Of a stretch of 57,391 nt of DNA, positions 16,671-24,870 are shown piece after piece; position 1 is the first letter of the stretch; the number at the start of each line of letters is the position of its first letter. This DNA is from Clostridiales bacterium (lineage in GTDB: Bacteria; Bacillota; Clostridia; Christensenellales; Aristaeellaceae), in assembly GCA_022787165.1 (NCBI GenBank), contig JALFVL010000012.1, positions 1 through 57,391 of the forward strand. The letters are read 5' to 3'. Position numbers and translations under genes: made by a program. A model generated the notes under the pieces. The model had not been told where the DNA came from. It searched no databases and saw only the letters and a program-made list of their open reading frames with translations.

Positions 16671-16699
16671 ATTATAGCAGGTTTCGCGGCGGTTGTAAA
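16671..16699 (-). promoter_or_regulatory. Promoter of the sugar transferase
   Basis: Minus strand TTTACA (16699-16694), 17 bp, TATAAT (16676-16671); divergent from the promoter at 16754. Confidence 0.75.
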
Positions 16700-16753
16700 C
16701 GTGCGCGCGCAGCGGAGAATGCATCGTAAAGTTCTGGCAAAAAAGCGCGATAC

Positions 16754-16782
16754 TTGACAGAATAGCGCGAATCGTCTACAAT
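16754..16782 (+). promoter_or_regulatory. Promoter of the large surface protein
   Basis: TTGACA (16754-16759), 17 bp, TACAAT (16777-16782). Confidence 0.8.
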
Positions 16783-16849
16783 AATCCAAAGTGGATCATT
16801 GTGCATCCTGGCATTGTTTCGCGGTGATTCCGCAGGAGAAGGGAGGAAG

Positions 16850-16865
16850 GGGCCGCCAGCGGCCC
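16850..16865 (+). promoter_or_regulatory. Hairpin between ribosome site and start codon
   Basis: GGGCCG CCAG CGGCCC, a 6-bp GC stem, lies between GGGAGGAAG (16841-16849) and ATG 16878. It reduces an otherwise too long SD-start distance of ~30 bases to about 15. Confidence 0.4.
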
Positions 16866-16877
16866 TGAACGCAAAGA

Positions 16878-19166
16878 ATGGACAATCGGGGATACATCAC
16901 CCGCCTTGCGGCGGTGCTTGTGATGACCGTCTTTCTGCTCGTCTGCGCCTGCGCGGCATCCGCGGAGACCGACCCCATCCGCGTGTCGTCGCTCAGCGAG
17001 CCGCAGTCTGTGATTTCCGAGCAGGACGTCAACATCACGATCAAGATTTACAACAGCAGCCAGACCGACATGGAGGGCGAAATCCGCCTGTACAAGCCGG
17101 ACCGCTATCTGGAGCAGGTCTATAACGGCCTCAAGGCGGAAAACAGCGTGACCTATACGGGCGTCTGGCATATCACCGCCGACGAGATCCAAAAGGGCCG
17201 GATCAACTACTATATCAAGTACACCATCGAGACGGACGAAGGCCCCACCGAGGTGACGCATACCATCCCCGTGACCATCCAGACGGAGGAGGCCGCGCCG
17301 CAGCTGACCGCGACCTACAGCGTCTCGCCGGCCTCGGCGCGCGAAGGGCAGAGCGTGACCTTCTCCTACACGCTGGCCAACACCGGCAACATCGAGCTGC
17401 GCAATATTGAGATCGCCAATGAAGGCGTTACGAGCGAGAAGGTGACGGTTGCCTCGCTCTCCGTGGGCGAAAAGATCACGCAGGAATCGACCATCACGAT
17501 GGGCAGCAAGGAGCTGGTCAGCAAGCCGACTGTCACCTATCAGGCGGCGGGGTCCGACAAGTCGCTGACGATCTCGGATATGGCCCGTAAGACGATCACG
17601 GTCGCCGAGGACGGGCTGGAGGTCACGCTCAGCGCGAAGACCACAGAAAACATCTATCCCGGCGAGATCGTGGACATGACGCTCACCCTCAAGAACAGCG
17701 GCAATACCGCGTATTCCGGCCTGAGCGCGTCGCTCAGCGACGGCACGGCGCTCGTCTCCGGCGTGGATCTTGCGCCCGGCGCCTCCTATGAGCATGCGTT
17801 TGAGCAGGCGATCGCGGCCTCCGGCGCGCTCAGCGCGATCGTGACGGGCAGCGATTCGACCGGCGAGGCCGTGACGGTCGAGTCCGAGGCGGTCGAGCTG
17901 ACGACCCAGGACGCCGCCAAGGCGCTCGTGCTCAACATTCAGGCACAGGCTCAGACGACGACGATCTATTCTGAGCCGGCGGTCATCCGCTTCGGCGTCG
18001 TCGTGGAGAACGTCGGCCAGACCGACGCCACGACGCTCACGATCCGTCAGGCGGGCACGACCGTGGCGACAATCCCCTCGCTGCCCTCTGGCGAGAGCCG
18101 GACGGTCGTCTTCGACGTGCAGACGAGCATCGCGGGCAAGTTCCAGTTCACCGTGACCGGCAAGGACGCGGCGGGCAACGACAGAACCTACGAATCCAAC
18201 ATCATCCAGGTCAATTATATCGCGCCGACGCCTGCGCCGACTGCGACACCCAGGCCCACCAGCCCGCCGCCGACGCCGACCCCCGTGCCGACGCCGACCC
18301 CCAAGCCGACGCTCGGGCAGATCATCTCCGGCAGCGTGAATCCCGTCGTCCTCTATACGATTGCGGGCGTGCTTGCTGCCGTGCTGATCGCGCTGCTCGC
18401 GGGCAGCGCCGTGAGCAAGGCGAAGCGCGCAAAGCGGGAGCAGAACGCCATTGACACCATTGAGCTGACACCTGACGTGCGCAACCATCGCGGCCTGCGC
18501 CGCCGCGGCGGACACGCGGAGAAGAAGGCGGATGGGAAGAAGCCCGAGGCCGAGGAAAGCGAAACGATTGTCCCCACCCCTGAGCTGACTGAAGAGGACA
18601 CCTGGCGGGCCAAACCCGATGCCGGGGAGAAGAAGCCGGAGCCGGAGGAGGGGCGCCGCCGCCGCGCGGCGGTCGACACGCCCGTGACTGCGGAGCGCAC
18701 GCTGCGCGTCGCGCCGGTTGACCAGAGGCCGGAGTTCCCGCAGAGCAAGGCGGACGATTCCCGCACGCGCATCTTCGGCAAGCTGACCGAGGAGGCGCTG
18801 CGGGAGAAGGATGAGCCGGAGAAGCCGGAAGCGGCCCCTGCGCCGAAGGCGGAGACGTCCGACGCGCCGGAGAAGCGCCCGCTCATGGATTTTGCCGCGA
18901 AGGCGGAGGAGCAGCCGGAGACGGCGAAGCGCGCGGGCGGCGAGACGATCCGCCTGAGCCGCGAGGAGCTTGACGCGCTGCGCAAAAAGCAGGCGGACGC
19001 CGCGCCGGAGGCCAAGGGCCGCAAGCGCAGTGAAATCAAGCCGATGAAGAAAAAGAAGAAGGGCCTCTTTGGCCGGCATAAGGACGACGATATGCTCGAC
19101 GGCGAGGACGATTTCGTCGACATGGACGACGAGTTTGACGATTCGGACGACGACTTTATCGAGTGA
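16878..19166 (+). CDS. Large surface protein: beta-sandwich repeats, one TM, long charged cytoplasmic tail
   Basis: 762 residues. Signal peptide at 1-30 (VLVMTVFLLVCACAASA). Residues ~32-445 hold about four CARDB/DUF11-like Ig-fold repeats (e.g. VTFSYTLANTGNIELRNIEI, VDMTLTLKNSGNTAYSGL, IRFGVVVENVGQTDATTLTI). A Pro/Thr linker follows at ~449-478 (TPTPVPTPTPKPT), a membrane helix at ~489-511, then ~250 residues of Lys/Glu/Arg-rich, low-complexity tail ending in a strongly acidic run (DDDMLDGEDDFVDMDDEFDD). An in-frame stop at 16866 fixes the start at ATG 16878. The ectodomain suggests cell-surface or glycan contact; the tail's role is unknown. Confidence 0.75.
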   Translation: MDNRGYITRLAAVLVMTVFLLVCACAASAETDPIRVSSLSEPQSVISEQDVNITIKIYNSSQTDMEGEIRLYKPDRYLEQVYNGLKAENSVTYTGVWHITADEIQKGRINYYIKYTIETDEGPTEVTHTIPVTIQTEEAAPQLTATYSVSPASAREGQSVTFSYTLANTGNIELRNIEIANEGVTSEKVTVASLSVGEKITQESTITMGSKELVSKPTVTYQAAGSDKSLTISDMARKTITVAEDGLEVTLSAKTTENIYPGEIVDMTLTLKNSGNTAYSGLSASLSDGTALVSGVDLAPGASYEHAFEQAIAASGALSAIVTGSDSTGEAVTVESEAVELTTQDAAKALVLNIQAQAQTTTIYSEPAVIRFGVVVENVGQTDATTLTIRQAGTTVATIPSLPSGESRTVVFDVQTSIAGKFQFTVTGKDAAGNDRTYESNIIQVNYIAPTPAPTATPRPTSPPPTPTPVPTPTPKPTLGQIISGSVNPVVLYTIAGVLAAVLIALLAGSAVSKAKRAKREQNAIDTIELTPDVRNHRGLRRRGGHAEKKADGKKPEAEESETIVPTPELTEEDTWRAKPDAGEKKPEPEEGRRRRAAVDTPVTAERTLRVAPVDQRPEFPQSKADDSRTRIFGKLTEEALREKDEPEKPEAAPAPKAETSDAPEKRPLMDFAAKAEEQPETAKRAGGETIRLSREELDALRKKQADAAPEAKGRKRSEIKPMKKKKKGLFGRHKDDDMLDGEDDFVDMDDEFDDSDDDFIE

Positions 19167-19170
19167 CAGG

Positions 19171-19196
19171 GAGGGCGGCTCAGAGGAGCCGCCCTC
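19171..19196 (+). terminator. GC-rich hairpin after the surface protein gene
   Basis: GAGGGCGGCTC / GAGCCGCCCTC, 11-bp stem 5 bases after the stop. No T-run follows, so it may stabilise the mRNA 3' end as much as terminate. Confidence 0.5.
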
Positions 19197-19271
19197 AGCC
19201 TGTATTGAGGGCAGCAGGACGCGCGCGGGCGGGAAAGAGGAGCTCAGGCGGCCGTTTGCGCGGACTTCGGC

Positions 19272-19300
19272 TTGAAGCGCGGCAATCCGCATGTTATAAT
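19272..19300 (+). promoter_or_regulatory. Promoter of the DUF2461 gene
   Basis: TTGAAG (19272-19277), 17 bp, TATAAT (19295-19300), ~20 bases before the GTG start. Confidence 0.75.
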
Positions 19301-19323
19301 AGCCGAAGCGAGGAGGAACGCAG

Positions 19324-20115
19324 GTGTTTGAAGGCTTTTCGCGGGAGGCGGTCGAGTTTCTGACCGGCATCCGTTTCAACAACAACCAGACCTTTTATGA
19401 GCAGAATCGGGAGCGCTATGAGCGGTATGTGAAGGAGCCGCTGCGCGCGCTGTGCGACGAGATGACGCCGGTTGTGCAGATGATCGACCCACGGCTGGAT
19501 GTGAGGCCGGGGCGGACGATGAGCCGCATCCGCCGGGATACGCGCTTCACGAGGGACAAATCCCCGTTTCGGGATCACGTCTGGCTCGGCTGGCGCTACC
19601 CGGGAGAGCGCAGGAGCGAGGGCTTTGGCCTGTACTGGGGCTTTGGGCCGGACTGGCTCGGCTGGGGCTGCGGCTGCTACGCGACGGACAAGCCGCTGAT
19701 GGATGCGCTGCGCCTGCACATCCGCAAGGCGCCGGACGAGGTGCGAGCGGCGCTTGAGCATCCCGACCTGCGGGGAAGGTTTGAGCTGTACGGCGAGGCA
19801 TATAAGAAGATCAGCGTGCCTGACGACGTGCCGCAGGATCTGCGCGCGCTTTACGTGAAAAAGGGCTTTGGCCTGGAGCACAGCGGCACGCCGGAGGACT
19901 GGAAGGCCCTCGGGTCGCATGACATGGCTGACCTGCTCGCCCGCGACCTCGCCGCGATGGCGCCGCTTCAGCAGCTGATGCAGCGGATGCGCCGTCAGGC
20001 GGAGAGCGCGCAGGAGGCGATGGCGCGCGAGCTGGAGGCGCAGCGCCGCGAGGACGCGGAAAAACGGACGCCGGCAAGGCTGACCGTGCGCCGCGCGGAG
20101 GAATTCGACTTTTGA
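19324..20115 (+). CDS. DUF2461 family protein
   Basis: 263 residues from GTG 19324 behind GAGGAGGAA. It matches the DUF2461 pattern: an N-terminal LTGIRFNNNQTFYEQNRERYE, then SRIRRDTRFTRDKSPFRDHVW (the conserved Arg/Asp/Lys core), FGLYWGFGPDWLGWGCGCY and YKKISVPDDVPQDLRALYVKK. Cytosolic, no membrane segment. The C-terminal ~50 residues are a Gln/Arg/Glu-rich helix. The family is widespread and uncharacterised. The gap to uppP is 39 bases with a small GC hairpin (20119-20136), so cotranscription is likely. Confidence 0.85.
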   Translation: MFEGFSREAVEFLTGIRFNNNQTFYEQNRERYERYVKEPLRALCDEMTPVVQMIDPRLDVRPGRTMSRIRRDTRFTRDKSPFRDHVWLGWRYPGERRSEGFGLYWGFGPDWLGWGCGCYATDKPLMDALRLHIRKAPDEVRAALEHPDLRGRFELYGEAYKKISVPDDVPQDLRALYVKKGFGLEHSGTPEDWKALGSHDMADLLARDLAAMAPLQQLMQRMRRQAESAQEAMARELEAQRREDAEKRTPARLTVRRAEEFDF

Positions 20116-20154
20116 CAGGCCGCCTTCCGGGCGGCGAAGACAGGGAGGAAGAGC

Positions 20155-20997
20155 ATGAATCTGATGCTGGAAACGCTTAAGGCGATTTTCTTTGGCGTTG
20201 TGGAGGGAATCACGGAATGGCTGCCGATCAGCTCGACCGGCCACCTGATTCTGCTCAACGAGTTTGTGCAGATGCAAATGAGCGACGCGTTCATGAGCAT
20301 GTTTAAGGTGGTCATTCAGCTGGGCGCGATCCTGGCGGTCGTCGTGCTCTACTTCGGCAAGCTCTGGCCGTTCAGGCGCGCGCAGAAGGGCGAGGGGATC
20401 ACGGGCTTTCTGAAGATGGACATCGTGAATCTGTGGATCCGGATCGTCGTGGCGATTCTGCCCAGCGCCATCGTGGGCATTCCGCTGGACGACTGGATGG
20501 AGGCGCATCTGCACACGGCGCTCGTTGTCGCGGCGATGCTCGTGCTCTACGGCGTTGCCTTCATCGTCGTCGAGCGCCGGCAGAATGACCGCCGTCGCCC
20601 GCGCGTGCAGAGCGCGGAGCTGATCGACATGCGCATGGCGCTGCTGATCGGCATGTTCCAGGTGCTCTCGCTCGTGCCGGGCACGAGCCGCTCCGGCGCG
20701 ACGATCCTGGGCGGCATGCTCATGGGCTGCTCCCGCGCGGCAGCGTCGGAATTCAGCTTCTATCTCGCGATTCCGACGATGGCAGGCGCGAGCCTGATCA
20801 AGGTGCTCAAGTTCGGCCTGGGCTTTACGCCCGAGGAGCTGCTGGTTCTCGCGGTTGGCTGCGTGACGGCGTTCGTCGTCTCCGTCATCGCGATCAAGAC
20901 GTTCATCAGCTACATCAAGCGTCACAGCTTCACGGCCTTTGGCTGGTACCGCATCGCGCTGGGCACGCTTGTCGCCGTGTACTTCCTGATGAAATAA
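20155..20997 (+). CDS. uppP: Undecaprenyl-diphosphate phosphatase
   Basis: 280 residues, about eight membrane helices. Both family signatures are complete: GVVEGITEWLPISSTGHLIL near the N-terminus (catalytic Glu and the SSTGH loop) and LVPGTSRSGATILGGML in the second half (catalytic Arg). It dephosphorylates undecaprenyl diphosphate on the outer face of the membrane, recycling the lipid carrier for peptidoglycan and other glycans, and gives intrinsic bacitracin tolerance. Start ATG behind GGGAGGAAGAGC. Its product would serve the sugar transferase at 15253 and the LCP ligase at 23544. Confidence 0.97.
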   Translation: MNLMLETLKAIFFGVVEGITEWLPISSTGHLILLNEFVQMQMSDAFMSMFKVVIQLGAILAVVVLYFGKLWPFRRAQKGEGITGFLKMDIVNLWIRIVVAILPSAIVGIPLDDWMEAHLHTALVVAAMLVLYGVAFIVVERRQNDRRRPRVQSAELIDMRMALLIGMFQVLSLVPGTSRSGATILGGMLMGCSRAAASEFSFYLAIPTMAGASLIKVLKFGLGFTPEELLVLAVGCVTAFVVSVIAIKTFISYIKRHSFTAFGWYRIALGTLVAVYFLMK

Positions 20998-21110
20998 GCG
21001 GTACATTCGGCGGAAGAAGGCTGCGGGGGGAACGCGCGTGGGTTTGACATTCCTGCCGCGCTTCCCGGGCCTTGCGGCCCGATGGTTCCGCAATCCGGCT
21101 TCAGGGAAAT

Positions 21111-21146
21111 AAAAAAACCAGTCCGGCAGATGGACTGGTTTTTTTG
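21111..21146. terminator. Bidirectional terminator between uppP and the XpaC paralogue
   Basis: ACCAGTCC / GGACTGGT 8-bp stem flanked by A7 on the left and T7 on the right: a symmetric intrinsic terminator for both convergent genes. Confidence 0.9.
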
Positions 21147-21159
21147 GCGCGAAGCAGCG

Positions 21160-22080
21160 TCAATGCCCGGCCAGCGGGATGCCACGCTCGGAGCTATCCT
21201 GCTTTTTGGAGGATGCGCGCTGGGAGAGCACCTGTGCGAAGGGATCGTCCTCCTTCTCCTCATCGAGCAGGCCGTCAGACTTGAGCATGTCGCGCAGCAC
21301 ATCCATCTCGCTTTCCAGGTCGATGAAGCGATATTCGTCCAAGGCCTCGACCTGCTTGAGGAAGGCCTTGTCAATCACGCCCAGCGCCTCCGAGATGCGC
21401 GCGCGCACCTGGCGAGCCTTGGGCGTATTCGCCGTGCTTTCAAGCCTGGCGCGGGCATCGAGCAGATGCAGCGTTGTGGGCAGATAGTAGCGCAGGAAGG
21501 TGCGCAGCTGGGAGAGCAGCTGCGGGCGCTGCTCGAGCACGGAGAGAATCTGCCGGCAGCTGTTTTCAATCGAGTCAATTTGCGCGGAGAGCGCGGGATC
21601 GGGGATCCTGTCATTGGCGCTGCGGATGCTGATGAGCGCGTTCTTGCCCTCGCGCACGACGTCGGCGACGGTCGCGTCCTCCTCGATGGTGGGCTGCTGC
21701 GCCTGTGCGGCAGCCTGCCGGGCTGCGCGCGCCTGCTGCGCAGAGGACTCGGTCTGCCGCCATTGACGGTCGACCTCGCTGTCGTCCGTGACGGTGCAGT
21801 CGGCGTCGCTGTATCGCTGCCGGTCACGGCTGCGCGCGCCGCCGGACGTCGAGGCTTCGCCCTGCCAGCGGCGGACGTGGACGCCGCTTTCGTCGATGTC
21901 GACGTTCCAGTTCATGCTGTCGCGCTCGCTTTGCGCCTCGTCCTTGGCCGCCTTTTCCAGCGCATGGAACACCAGATAGACGACGAACGGGCCAATCGGC
22001 CCGCCGACGCACAGCGAAAGCAGATACCACGACCAGCGCGGGAGATAGTTGAGTTTTCTGAGCAAATTCTGAACTTTCAT
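21160..22080 (-). CDS. XpaC-like protein (paralogue of 4120-4812)
   Basis: 306 residues. An N-terminal hydrophobic hairpin (WYLLSLCVGGPIGPFVVYLVFHALE) is followed by a charged linker of ~100 residues, then the XpaC-type helical domain. That domain repeats landmarks of the first copy (LRTFLRYYLPTTLHLLDARARLE, then ESEMDVLRDMLKSDGL). Unlike the first copy it has no TelA partner next to it and carries an extra linker with DMNWNVDIDESGVHVRRW-like charged sequence. Start ATG 22080 behind GGAGGTTTTAG, own promoter. Membrane-linked, role unknown. Confidence 0.8.
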   Translation of the reverse strand: MKVQNLLRKLNYLPRWSWYLLSLCVGGPIGPFVVYLVFHALEKAAKDEAQSERDSMNWNVDIDESGVHVRRWQGEASTSGGARSRDRQRYSDADCTVTDDSEVDRQWRQTESSAQQARAARQAAAQAQQPTIEEDATVADVVREGKNALISIRSANDRIPDPALSAQIDSIENSCRQILSVLEQRPQLLSQLRTFLRYYLPTTLHLLDARARLESTANTPKARQVRARISEALGVIDKAFLKQVEALDEYRFIDLESEMDVLRDMLKSDGLLDEEKEDDPFAQVLSQRASSKKQDSSERGIPLAGH

Positions 22081-22131
22081 CTAAAACCTCCGGGCATGCG
22101 CCCAACAGGACAATCAGGCGTGAACGTTTCT

Positions 22132-22160
22132 ATTATATCAAAAGGCGGCGCGGCTGTCAT
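22132..22160 (-). promoter_or_regulatory. Promoter of the second XpaC-like gene
   Basis: Minus strand ATGACA (22160-22155), 17 bp, TATAAT (22137-22132). Confidence 0.65.
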
Positions 22161-22169
22161 CGCCTCCGC

Positions 22170-23399
22170 TCAATCTCCTCTCTTTTTTCTACACAGAAAG
22201 CCGCGCGAGCGGCCACCCTGGGCCTGCTGGGACTTCTCGAGCGGATCATGCGTGCGCGTGGGCACGGGACGCGCGATGACGCGGCGGATGTCGGCGACGA
22301 CGAAGTGGACATCCGCGAAGAAGCCGTCGAAAATGCCCGTGCGCAGGAAGTTGACGCAGGTGATCCAGAGGATCGGCGCGACGATGAGGCCGGTCACGCC
22401 GTAGAGCTGCATGCCGGCATACATGGAGAAGAGCATTTGCAGGGAGGAGAAGCCCGTCGAGCCGCCCAGCACACGCGGCTCAAAGATGCGGCGTATGATA
22501 TAGAGCACCGCGTAGAGCAGCATGAGCTGTGCGCCCATCTTGAAAAAGCCCAGCACGAGACAGGCCGCGCCCCAGGGAACGAGCACCGTCCCCGCACCGA
22601 AGAAGGGGATGAAGTCAAGAAAGGCGAGCACGAGTGCGATGGGCAGGGGATAGGGCACCCCGATGATGAAGAACGCCGTGAGGATGATGGCCATATCCAC
22701 CAGCGCGAAGATCAGCTGCGAGCGGAAGAAGCCCAGCACGGCCGTGCGGAAGCTGTGGCCCATCAGACGCAGGGAATTCTGGCCTCTTGCGCCAAGATAG
22801 CCATAGATGTTTTCGCGCAGGTTGGGAAAGTCCGCCGTGATGATACAGCTGGCCAGCACGAGCACGGTCAGGAAGATCACAAAGCCGGGCACCTCGAGCG
22901 CGATGTTGCTGGTGATGCCCACGGCAGAGCCGAGCGCGCCGGAGATCAGGGAGCGCAGCCAGTCCCACGCCAGGGACAGCCAGTTCAGAATCTCCAGGCG
23001 CAGACTGTCGTATTCCTCGGGCAGCAGCTCCAGCAGCTCCTGCGCATAGACGACGAGGCGGTTGTAGAGATCCTGCAGCTGCGCGACGATCATCGGGACG
23101 GATTTTGCCAGACCGACGACCTGCGTGACGACCTGCTCGGCAAAGGCGAAGCAGAGCAGGAAGAGCAGCGCGTAGAAGATCAGCACAAGAATGTAGGAGA
23201 AGAGCTTGCGCGTCAGACGCAGATGCTTTTGCAGCACCTGAATCACGGGGTTGAACGCCCAGGCCATGATCAGCGCGAGCAGAAACGGCATCAGAATGCC
23301 CAGCAGGCGGCCGCCAAAGAGCGCGAAGCAGCCCACCGCCGCCGCGGCGGTAAGCAGCTCCACCAGAAGACGGAGATAGACGGTCCTGCGTTTTTCCAT
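22170..23399 (-). CDS. AI-2E family permease (YtvI-like)
   Basis: 409 residues from ATG 23399 behind GGAGT; an upstream in-frame extension to 23495 has no ribosome site. About eight membrane helices with the family layout: N-terminal pair (GGRLLGILMPFLLALIMAWAFNP), a long soluble helical section, then the conserved LALVLAFLDFIPFFGAGTVLVPW and GGSTGFSSLQMLFSMYAGMQLYG. Members export AI-2-like signals or act in Na+/H+ or Li+ antiport, and YtvI is a sporulation-associated member; the substrate here cannot be told. The LCP gene lies 144 bases upstream on the same strand. Confidence 0.85.
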   Translation of the reverse strand: MEKRRTVYLRLLVELLTAAAAVGCFALFGGRLLGILMPFLLALIMAWAFNPVIQVLQKHLRLTRKLFSYILVLIFYALLFLLCFAFAEQVVTQVVGLAKSVPMIVAQLQDLYNRLVVYAQELLELLPEEYDSLRLEILNWLSLAWDWLRSLISGALGSAVGITSNIALEVPGFVIFLTVLVLASCIITADFPNLRENIYGYLGARGQNSLRLMGHSFRTAVLGFFRSQLIFALVDMAIILTAFFIIGVPYPLPIALVLAFLDFIPFFGAGTVLVPWGAACLVLGFFKMGAQLMLLYAVLYIIRRIFEPRVLGGSTGFSSLQMLFSMYAGMQLYGVTGLIVAPILWITCVNFLRTGIFDGFFADVHFVVADIRRVIARPVPTRTHDPLEKSQQAQGGRSRGFLCRKKRGD

Positions 23400-23543
23400 C
23401 ACGAAGACTCCTTTGACTCTGTAAATCCATCTGCAAGGCTCCGACCTCAGCCGCGAAGCAACACAACACTTCGTCGAGCCTGCAGGCGATGGCATGCCGG
23501 TTCAGGCACAATGCGCCGTACCGGGGACAGGCGCCGGCGGCGC

Positions 23544-24428
23544 TCAGTTTTCGGGCTCGGAGGTCACGGCAGGCAGGCCCAGCGCCTCATGCAGCAGAGC
23601 CGTGTTCGACTCAAAGTCGATGAGCACACCGCTCTCGCCCTTCTTCGAGTTGCCATAGCGCCAGTCGTCCAGCGGCATGCCGATGGAGGTCACCTCCGCC
23701 CCGCGCAGCCAGAGGGCGCGCGCAAGCAGGCCGACCTGCTCGCCGCTGCTCAAAGAGGAGCGCCAGGCGTGCTTGAGGGAATTGTAGACGGAGCCGATCT
23801 GCGCGATGCTCATGTGCCTGACCGACTGCACCATCGCGCGCATCACCTTGCTTTGCCGCTGGCCGCGGATCATGTCGTTGTCCAGCTTGCGGCAGCGCGC
23901 GTAGCAAAGCGCTTGCCCGCCGTTGAGATGGCACACGCCCTCGGAGAGCGGGGAATCCGGGTAGACACCCAGGTTTCTGTCGATGTAACGGGCCTCCTCG
24001 GCGGTCAGCTCGACATCGACGCCGCCGATGGCGTCGACCAGCTCGATGACCGAGGTGAAGTTGACGCGGAACCAGCCGTCGATATCAAGCGCGAAGTTTT
24101 CCTCAATCGTCTTCACCAGTGTGTCCTCGTCGCTGGAGCGGACGATGGTGTTGATCTTGGTCTCGCGCCCGTCCTTGTCAAGGAACATGTCGCGCGCGAA
24201 GGTGACGGTGGCAATCCGGCTGCGCGTAAAGTCAATCTGCACGAGCATCATGACGTCGCTGCGGCCCACGTCATCCAAGGAGCCGTAGTTGTCCATGCCC
24301 ATGATGAGGTAGGTCTTTGTTCCCTTGGGGTGCAGCACCAGCAACGCGGCAAACAGCACGAGCACGACAATCAGGGCGATGCGCACGCGGCGATGCGCGG
24401 CCAGATAAGCGCGGAAGGACTTGAGCAT
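23544..24428 (-). CDS. LytR-CpsA-Psr (LCP) family glycopolymer ligase
   Basis: 294 residues: short cytoplasmic tail, one membrane helix (IALIVVLVLFAALLVLH), then an LCP domain. Family landmarks are GRSDVMMLVQIDF, ARDMFLDKDGRETKIN, GGVDVELTAEEA, LNGGQALCYARCR and the Arg-rich DNDMIRGQRQSKVMRAM. LCP enzymes move undecaprenyl-diphosphate-linked glycans (teichoic acid, capsule) onto peptidoglycan outside the membrane. At 294 residues it is a compact member. Genes for the glycan itself are not next to it, but uppP and an initiating sugar transferase are within 9 kb. Confidence 0.9.
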   Translation of the reverse strand: MLKSFRAYLAAHRRVRIALIVVLVLFAALLVLHPKGTKTYLIMGMDNYGSLDDVGRSDVMMLVQIDFTRSRIATVTFARDMFLDKDGRETKINTIVRSSDEDTLVKTIEENFALDIDGWFRVNFTSVIELVDAIGGVDVELTAEEARYIDRNLGVYPDSPLSEGVCHLNGGQALCYARCRKLDNDMIRGQRQSKVMRAMVQSVRHMSIAQIGSVYNSLKHAWRSSLSSGEQVGLLARALWLRGAEVTSIGMPLDDWRYGNSKKGESGVLIDFESNTALLHEALGLPAVTSEPEN

Positions 24429-24507
24429 AAGCAGTCTCCTTTGTCAGGAAGAATATGGAAGACGGGGAAGGCAAAGCTCCCCAAAGTCGTATAAAAACCC
24501 GCCATCA

Positions 24508-24536
24508 AACATAGCATAATTAGGGAAAAAAATCAA
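24508..24536 (-). promoter_or_regulatory. Promoter of the LCP gene
   Basis: Minus strand TTGATT (24536-24531), 17 bp, TATGTT (24513-24508), divergent from the rnj promoter. Confidence 0.5.
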
Positions 24537-24594
24537 GACGGAGACCCGGCATCCGGGCAGAATTCAAAGAAATCTTTGTCTTTGGCCCGATGGG

Positions 24595-24623
24595 TTGCAA
24601 CGGCAGGACTTTTTGAGTATAAT
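24595..24623 (+). promoter_or_regulatory. Promoter of the RNase J gene
   Basis: TTGCAA (24595-24600), 17 bp, TATAAT (24618-24623). Predicts a 5' leader of about 240 nt. Confidence 0.7.
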
Positions 24624-24629
24624 AAAAAC

Positions 24630-24870
24630 GATATGGATTTTTGCGCGGAGCTTCTCACGGCTCCGCTCAAGATAAAGCTGACGCGGGATGACCTCCGTGT
24701 CACAGACAATCCTGTAGAGCCAAAAGCGCTTGAAAACGGGCGCTCTGTTTGTTGTGTCATGCTTCCGCGAAGCACAGGCTCGGGATACAAGGCCCGGGGC
24801 CTGAAGCGCTTTGGGGGCAGACAGCCGGCAGCATACCGGCTTTGATGGAAAAGAAAGAAAGGATATTCCT
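24630..24870 (+). promoter_or_regulatory. Long structured 5' leader of the RNase J mRNA
   Basis: No convincing gene. It contains several hairpins: GCGGAGC...GCTCCGC (about 24644-24667), GCTTCCGCGAAGC (24769-24781) and GCCGG...CCGGC (24826-24841). A leader this long is unusual here, where most transcripts start 20-70 bases before the start codon. Confidence 0.4.

Noticed and set aside
24633..24845. 70-codon open frame in the rnj leader
   Set aside because: It begins about ten bases after the promoter -10 box, has no ribosome site, and its residues look random; better explained as untranslated leader.
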